A DNA stretch of 64,000 bases from Salticus scenicus (Eukaryota > Arthropoda > Arachnida > Araneae > Salticidae), in assembly GCA_963930645.1 (NCBI GenBank), contig OZ005648.1, positions 274,522,403 through 274,586,402 of the forward strand, in the 5' to 3' direction. Positions 58,637 to 64,000 of the stretch are shown here, piece after piece (positions within the stretch are counted from its first letter, which is position 1; each line of letters opens with the position of its first letter). A model generated the notes under the pieces. It saw nothing but the letters and a program-made list of their open reading frames with translations. It had not been told where the DNA came from and searched no databases. The position numbers and the translations under genes are program-made.

Positions 58637-60101
58637 TAGAGCTTTACCGGGTACTCGGTATATACTCGGCCTATTTGCCGAGTACTCGCTACTCGGCCAA
58701 ATTTAGGCTATGTATTCGGCGAATACAGAGTAGTTGAGGAATTTAACTATTTTTATGCATTATTGAAAGAAATGTGTTAATGAGAAATATTTATTTTATA
58801 ACTAAACTAAAAAAATATGAATATATAAATACAGAGTCATTATAATTAAAATTTTTGCTATAATAGCTTTCTGTAGTTAAAACGGGCTATTACCAAACTT
58901 AGTATAGAGATGATTCATGATATAAGCTTTTAATTATAACTATCTTGTATGAATGTAATATGCATTATTTTATGAAAACTTAGTACATAAAATTGTATCT
59001 ATAAATCAGACAAAAATAAAATATTTTAGAAAAAAAAGAACCTCTATGTAATATTAACACAAAATTTTTGTTATACATTTGTACAAATAAAAGTAAGACA
59101 CTTTCAAATTGGTAAGAAAAGATTGATTTTGAATTTTATACTAAAAAATAACATAAAAAACTATCACCTATTCGGATACAGTCTACCGCTGAGCAAAAGG
59201 TGCGTTTATTTAGTATTTTAAGAAAAACAACAAAATAATAATAATAATAATGTGAAAAGAGGAGGGGGCATTTAACCGAGTAATGGCATTTTACGTTATA
59301 TATAAAAAAGGTAAATACACTAAAACATATTTTCATAATTAAATCTGCTTTGCCAATTATGGCCCAAAACCACCTGTCATTTTACATTTCTACGATCTGA
59401 AGATTAATGAAGCCTATCATGTTTGAAATTATAAAATATTTTAATGTTCCCCTTTCATATGTGAATTTCATGTATCTTAAATAAAGCCTTAGTGCACAGT
59501 AACTTTTATATTCTCTAAGAATTATCTGAGGATGATAATTTCACATCTAAAAAAGATGTTAAGAATAAAGTTATCAGTTATGGTTTTAGTAATCCACAAT
59601 GCTGAAAGTATTAGGGATGAAACGGATAGTGATTTTGCCGGATACCGGATTCGGATATCCGGAGCTCTTCTGCCTGCCGGATACGGATATCCGGACCGGA
59701 TATCCGGCATTAGTTTTGTTTTTTGTTGTGTTGTATATTTCTTTTCTTTTTCTTTAATTTAAAACAATAAAATATAAACATATTTCATATACTATTCTTT
59801 TAAAAACATTTTAAATATAATTTATTTAAACATATTTATTTAATATTCTATTTATTTGTGCAATATTGCCATAAAGAATAAAATTTTAAGCCTAACATAC
59901 TCATTCCTACACTTGCAATTTTTGGTGAAAACCACTATCACAAAAAAATAGGTTTCGTTCAGAATTACAAAACTAAAACTTATTATTTACATATTTTTTA
60001 CAATACTATTATTAAAAAAATGAAATAAAATATTTTACTAATATAATCACAGTTGAAGGGTTATTTTCACATGAAAACAAAAATGTTGTGGCCATCGCAA
60101 A

Positions 60102-61116
60102 ACTTTCTTCTACATAATTCTATATAACAGCGCCACTTACGGTTTAAATCGTATAAAAGTTTAACCATAGCTTCTCACAATAAATATTTTACAAAAGGAG
60201 TTTATGCAATTTTAATCAACAGATGCTGAGATATACGCTTGTGAAAAATCATAATAGAAGCTCCACCTGTCGGCTAATATATACATAAATAAGGTCAACA
60301 TTTGCTTTCATAATGGTTGTCATATATATCAAGTTTCATGCACATATGTCATAGAAGTTGGGATTAACTTAGCCTATTCATTGGGTAAATTGTAGTGCAG
60401 TATTGCCACCTGTTGGCTGATATACACCTAAAATAAATCACAATAGTGTTTCACAATGGCTGGTTCTCTCACATACCATGTTCTATGCAATTATACACAA
60501 TAGAATAAGAGATATAGCCTTCCCCTTTTGGGGGGAAATTTCTGTATTGCAGAGCCACCTACTGGCCAACATGCACCCAAACTGAACCAGCATAATTTCT
60601 CATAATGCCTTTCCAACATGAAGTTTTGTGTAGTTGCATGAAATAGAACCTAAAATATAGCCTTCCCTAAATTGCAGAAAGCTGTATAACAGCACCACCT
60701 GTAGAGCGATTGGCACCAAAATTTGACAGGCACTAATATATGCCAAGTTACATGTACATATATATTTATATGAAATTCTGTGCAGTAGTTTCTGAGATAT
60801 AGCCTTCCTCTAAGTTGCAGAAATCGCAGTATGGCAGCACCACCTGTTGAGCCATTTGCACCAAAAGTTGGTAGGCACTGATTTATGTCATGGTGCAACT
60901 TCACATAAATTTATATGTAATTGTAGTACGGAGTAGTTCTGGAGGTACAGTTGAACAGAATTTTTGTCACACACACACACACAGACATTTTTTTAAAACT
61001 GGTCAAACCAGGTTCTGGACTTCTTAAAATGTGTAAATCCATCAAAAACCAGAAGTTGAAAATTTTTATGAATCCAATACTTTCTTTTGAGACATTCATA
61101 AGAAAACATAAAAGAA
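60102..61116. mobile_element. TIR element family C, array copy 1
   Basis: Starts ACTTTCTTCTACATAATTCT and consists mostly of ~142-bp units, anchored by CC(A)CCTGTTG(G/A)(C/G)C...GCACC at about 60130, 60262, 60404, 60549, 60694 and 60834. It then has a terminal module with a CA microsatellite (60969-60983) and GAAAATTTTTATGAATCCAA before AATACTTTCTTTT. Units also share GAGATATAGCCTTCC and GCAGAAATCGCAGTATGGCA. Confidence 0.75.
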
Positions 61117-61178
61117 AGAAGAAAAAAATAAATAAATAAACTAAAAGCTTCAAACTAGTATGTTATGGTCATCACAAA

Positions 61179-62038
61179 ACTTTCTTCTATATCTCTCTAT
61201 ATAACAACACTACATGCTGTTTAACATGCAGAAGAAACATAATCATACCTGCTTACAATAAAGATTTTAGATATTGAGTTTAGTGCAATTTTAATCAAAA
61301 AATTTTGAGATGTAGCCATGTGGAGAATCACAGAAGGTGAGGAACAGCTGTGCCACCTGTTGGTCGATATACACCCAAATTAAGCCAACTTTTATTCTCA
61401 TATTATTTTTATCTTGTTTATCTCTTAAATTTTATGGATGTTGAGATTTAGCCTTCCTATTCACAGAGTAAATTGCAGCATAATATAGCCACCTATCGAC
61501 CAATACGCACCAAAATTGAATCAACATATTTTATAAAAATGACCCTTTCCCATACAAAATTTATAGCAATTATACATGAATGAATCTGAGATATAACTTC
61601 CCATTCACGGGAAAATTGCAGCATAGCAGCATCACCTATTGGCCGTTATGCACAGAAATTGAATGAACATGTTTCATAATATAGCCCTCCCTGTGACACA
61701 ATTAGTTTATTTTTTTAATTATACACAGTATAAGCTGAGATATAGTCTTCCTTTAAATGGGAGAAATCACAGTATAGCAGCTCCATCTGTTGAGTGATTT
61801 GCACCAAAAGTTGATGGGCACTTTTTTTGGGGGGTGGGGGGGGGGGGGAAGATGCAACTATGTATAAATTTATATGAAATTATGTGCATTAACTCTTGAA
61901 CTGCACAAAATTTTTGTCAGATAGACATTTTCCAAAAATGGTCAAATTGTGTTTTGGTTCCCTCAAAATCCACCGAAAACTGGAAGTTGAAAATTTTCAC
62001 AAATCCAATACTTCCTTCAATTTAATATAGAAGAAAGT
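61179..62038. mobile_element. TIR element family C, array copy 2
   Basis: Has both ends: ACTTTCTTCTATAT on the left and ATATAGAAGAAAGT on the right (62025-62038). Five ~142-bp units are anchored at about 61206, 61350, 61487, 61630 and 61783, then the same terminal module as copy 1 (CCAAAAATGGTCAAATTGTG, AAATCCAATACTTCC). It lies in direct orientation 1.08 kb after copy 1, so the two look like a tandem duplication. A G-rich tract interrupts the last unit (61829-61848). Confidence 0.8.
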
Positions 62039-62964
62039 AATAATTCAAAATGAATTTATACGTTTTACTTATTTTATATTCTGTACAGATAAGAAAGAAA
62101 AATTTACATTAGTTATTAAAATTCTTAAGTAAGTGAAGTTTTTGTGCAGTACAAAATCAAAAACTTTAAATAACTGAATTTTTTTTTTTTTTTATGAACA
62201 ATATGAAAGTGAAAGTACAGACTTTCTGAAAATTTAAATATGTTCTTTTATTTGAAGTAATTTTAATTTTTTGGGATATATCTATGCAACGCAACAGGGA
62301 ATTCTAAATTCAGGTGCTTTAGTAAGATATTCCACTAAAAATGCAAATTTATATAAATTGGAGGGTTTTTAAAAAAATCCAAATCGAATAGATAGATGGC
62401 GCAAGTAATGCCAGGTTTCTGCTAGTATAAATATATGGTCACAAAAACAACAGCTTATTGTGTATGTAAAACTGGATTGTAAATAAACAGGTTCTAGTCA
62501 ATAAATACACGTTATTTGACTCATTCTCGAATCAATCTAACAACTTTAACATCGAAGACTAACAATATTACTAAACAATCTAACAACATATTAGCAAAAG
62601 ACATGAAAACAGAGTTATATATACACTGCAACTGCAGAGAATAAATATCATTTGTTCAGGAACAACAATGAACAGTTCGTTTTATTGTTATGGGGAAGAT
62701 TAGGGGGAATGTTATAGATCACTCTGGAAGAAAAACCTAGCTAACTCTGTACAAAATTAAAATAGGGCTTTTTATTTCTTAGACATGAAGCTACTTTTGG
62801 CTAAATTTGTTTGCTAATGAATCCAAAATCGATTTTCGCAGAAGCCAACTTAAAAAAAAAAAAAAAAAAAAAAAAAATCCTTCTGAAGCTACAACTGATT
62901 TAAAAAAATTAAAAAATTGTCGCAAAATTTTCATCTGATGGGAGTTTAAGCTTGAATTTTCTCC
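62039..62964. other. Interior of the nested hAT-type element, nothing recognised
   Basis: AT-rich, with an A run at 62851-62877. Short frames without recognisable content. Confidence 0.5.
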
Positions 62965-63345
62965 TTCGGATATCCGTCGGATATCCGGCTTGAAATTGCC
63001 GGATATCCGTATCCGGTACCCCGCCGGATATTTAAAACTCAGCCGGATAGGCCGGATACCGGATAGTTACCGGATATCCGTTTCATCCCTAGAAAGTATC
63101 AAAATATAGCAATGAACCTAATTATGTATATACACTACAAAAGTTCTGTATGAAAGCATGTTGTTTACCATTTAACTAAATTTTATGTTCAAAAGCCTTT
63201 TTTTTTTAAATTTCAAGATGTGCAAATTTCTTCATATATGCATCAATTATTCTTTCTTACAACCACTCAGTACTCGACCGAGTAGTAAAAGGCCGAGTAC
63301 TTGGTATTCGGCCAAAGTGCTACTCGGTGCAGCACTATTTAAAAT

Positions 63346-63950
63346 TATCCAGACAACATTCCTTGGAACTTACAAATCTTGAACAAACTTTATAGTAACA
63401 AATGTATTCACTTCAAAATACAACATTTGGATCTCCTGAAATTATTTCTTATTTACTCTAAGAGACACAGACAAAAATCAAAAGTCAAAAATTTGACTTC
63501 GGTATTCAAGACTCAAAACATATATATATTTATATTAAAAAAAAAAAAAAAAAACTAGCAATGACTATTTAGCTTAAAAAAAAAATTAATTATTTACTAT
63601 AATGCTATGAGGAATTAATTTCAATTACTAAGTAGATTTCTAAAATATTATAGTAAAGCAGCACTTCCACTAACAATATAAAAGAATGTTATGGCTTAAA
63701 TATTAGCAGTCCTGTATATCTTCTGAAAGTTATGTACACATCAAATGATTCACACAAATATAATACAATAATTGTAATACACGGAACAACCTGAAGTACA
63801 CTTCCATTATTTTTCAAATAGAGTCGCACTATATATATATATATATATATATTTTGTGTGTGTGTGTAGGCCCTGTAAACAAACAGTGAATGATTTCTGT
63901 ACCATATTCTACATGAGACACGTTTTTATGCATATAAAAAATATATATTC
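63346..63950 (-). repeat. Right inverted-repeat arm, outer part
   Basis: Reverse complement of about 1340 down to 770. Landmarks are CTGTAAACAAACAGTGAATG (63876-63895), ACTTCCACTAACAATATAAA (63662-63681) and ACAACATTTGGATCTCCTG (63420-63438). It is interrupted by an AT microsatellite (63832-63852) with adjoining GT repeats (63856-63868) not present in the left arm. The repeat may continue beyond 63950. Confidence 0.75.
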
Positions 63951-64000
63951 GTTTCATTTGGCTTAGCGCAGTCTGTAGATATTAAACTCTTCTTATCTGC

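Larger units (their letters stand above)
59612..63091. mobile_element. hAT-type element, 3480 bp, nested, carrying tandem arrays
   Basis: Terminal repeats TAGGGATGAAACGGATA are perfect over 17 bp, followed by dense GGATATCC and CCGGATA words on both sides (59635-59710 and 62965-63080). The 8-bp duplication GAAAGTAT is exact (59604-59611 and 63092-63099). The interior contains two family C array elements (60102-61116 and 61179-62038). No coding capacity recognised. Confidence 0.95.
58637..63337. mobile_element. hAT-type element, 4.7 kb including a nested one
   Basis: Starts TAGAGCTTTACCGGGTACTC and ends, on the opposite strand, TAGTGCTGCACCGAGTAGCA, with subterminal repeats of ACTCGG/CCGAGT. 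The 8-bp duplication TTTAAAAT is exact (58629-58636 and 63338-63345). Comparison with the left arm of the window-wide repeat shows a single TTTAAAAT at the empty site, confirming the insertion. Without the nested element it would be about 1.2 kb. No transposase seen. Confidence 0.92.

Noticed and set aside
760..63950. A giant Polinton/Maverick-type transposon between the edge repeats
   Set aside because: No integrase, protein-primed polymerase, ATPase or capsid-like frames were found in the interior, and the arms look like ordinary dispersed copies.

Overview
The window is eukaryotic, very AT-rich, and about 90% mobile-element wreckage and unassigned AT-rich DNA. There is no bacterial-style gene organisation. 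Helitrons, a Copia element, a Penelope-like element, a tRNA-derived SINE, many hAT-type and mariner-type inverted-repeat elements and a multi-exon gene with Myb/SANT-like domains all point to an animal. An arthropod, perhaps a chelicerate such as a spider, fits the repeat types best, but that assignment is inference.

Layout. 0-1.6 kb: a decayed Tc1-like transposase, then one arm of a repeat that returns inverted at the right edge of the window. 3.6-13.4 kb: small terminal-inverted-repeat (TIR) elements, a TIR element carrying a ~145-bp tandem array, a 1.06-kb hAT-type element with an exact 8-bp target duplication, and a small Myb/SANT-like coding fragment. 13.4-17.3 kb: AT-rich DNA without recognisable content. 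17.3-19.8 kb: a LINE RNase H relic, a SINE, and a Penelope-like element whose ends are inverted repeats with a hammerhead-like core. 20-30 kb: tandem repeats, and a solo LTR inside a TTA-flanked TIR element. 30.3-41.9 kb: the only convincing host gene, on the minus strand. Two exons joined across a 10.4-kb intron encode Myb/SANT-like domain - zinc-finger-like motif - second Myb/SANT-like domain. The intron is full of mobile elements, including a foldback with two tRNA-like arms and a 3.2-kb hAT-type element.

44.9-57.4 kb is a nest: a hAT-like element holds two non-autonomous Helitrons and a SINE, and one Helitron is split by a full-length Copia retrotransposon with LTRs, 5-bp target duplication, primer site and polypurine tract. 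Its gag-pol has two in-frame stops and two frameshifts. 57.4-58.2 kb is another hAT-like element. 58.3-63.9 kb is the right-hand inverted-repeat arm, split by a hAT-type element that is itself split by a 3.5-kb hAT-type element carrying tandem arrays.

Nothing here forms an operon or pathway. The most unusual points are: the symmetric-phase Myb/SANT-like exons and a third similar fragment; TIR elements that share ends but carry different tandem arrays; the Penelope element's inverted arms with a ribozyme-like core; and the tRNA-like foldback. All positions were read by eye; no alignment or database search was run.
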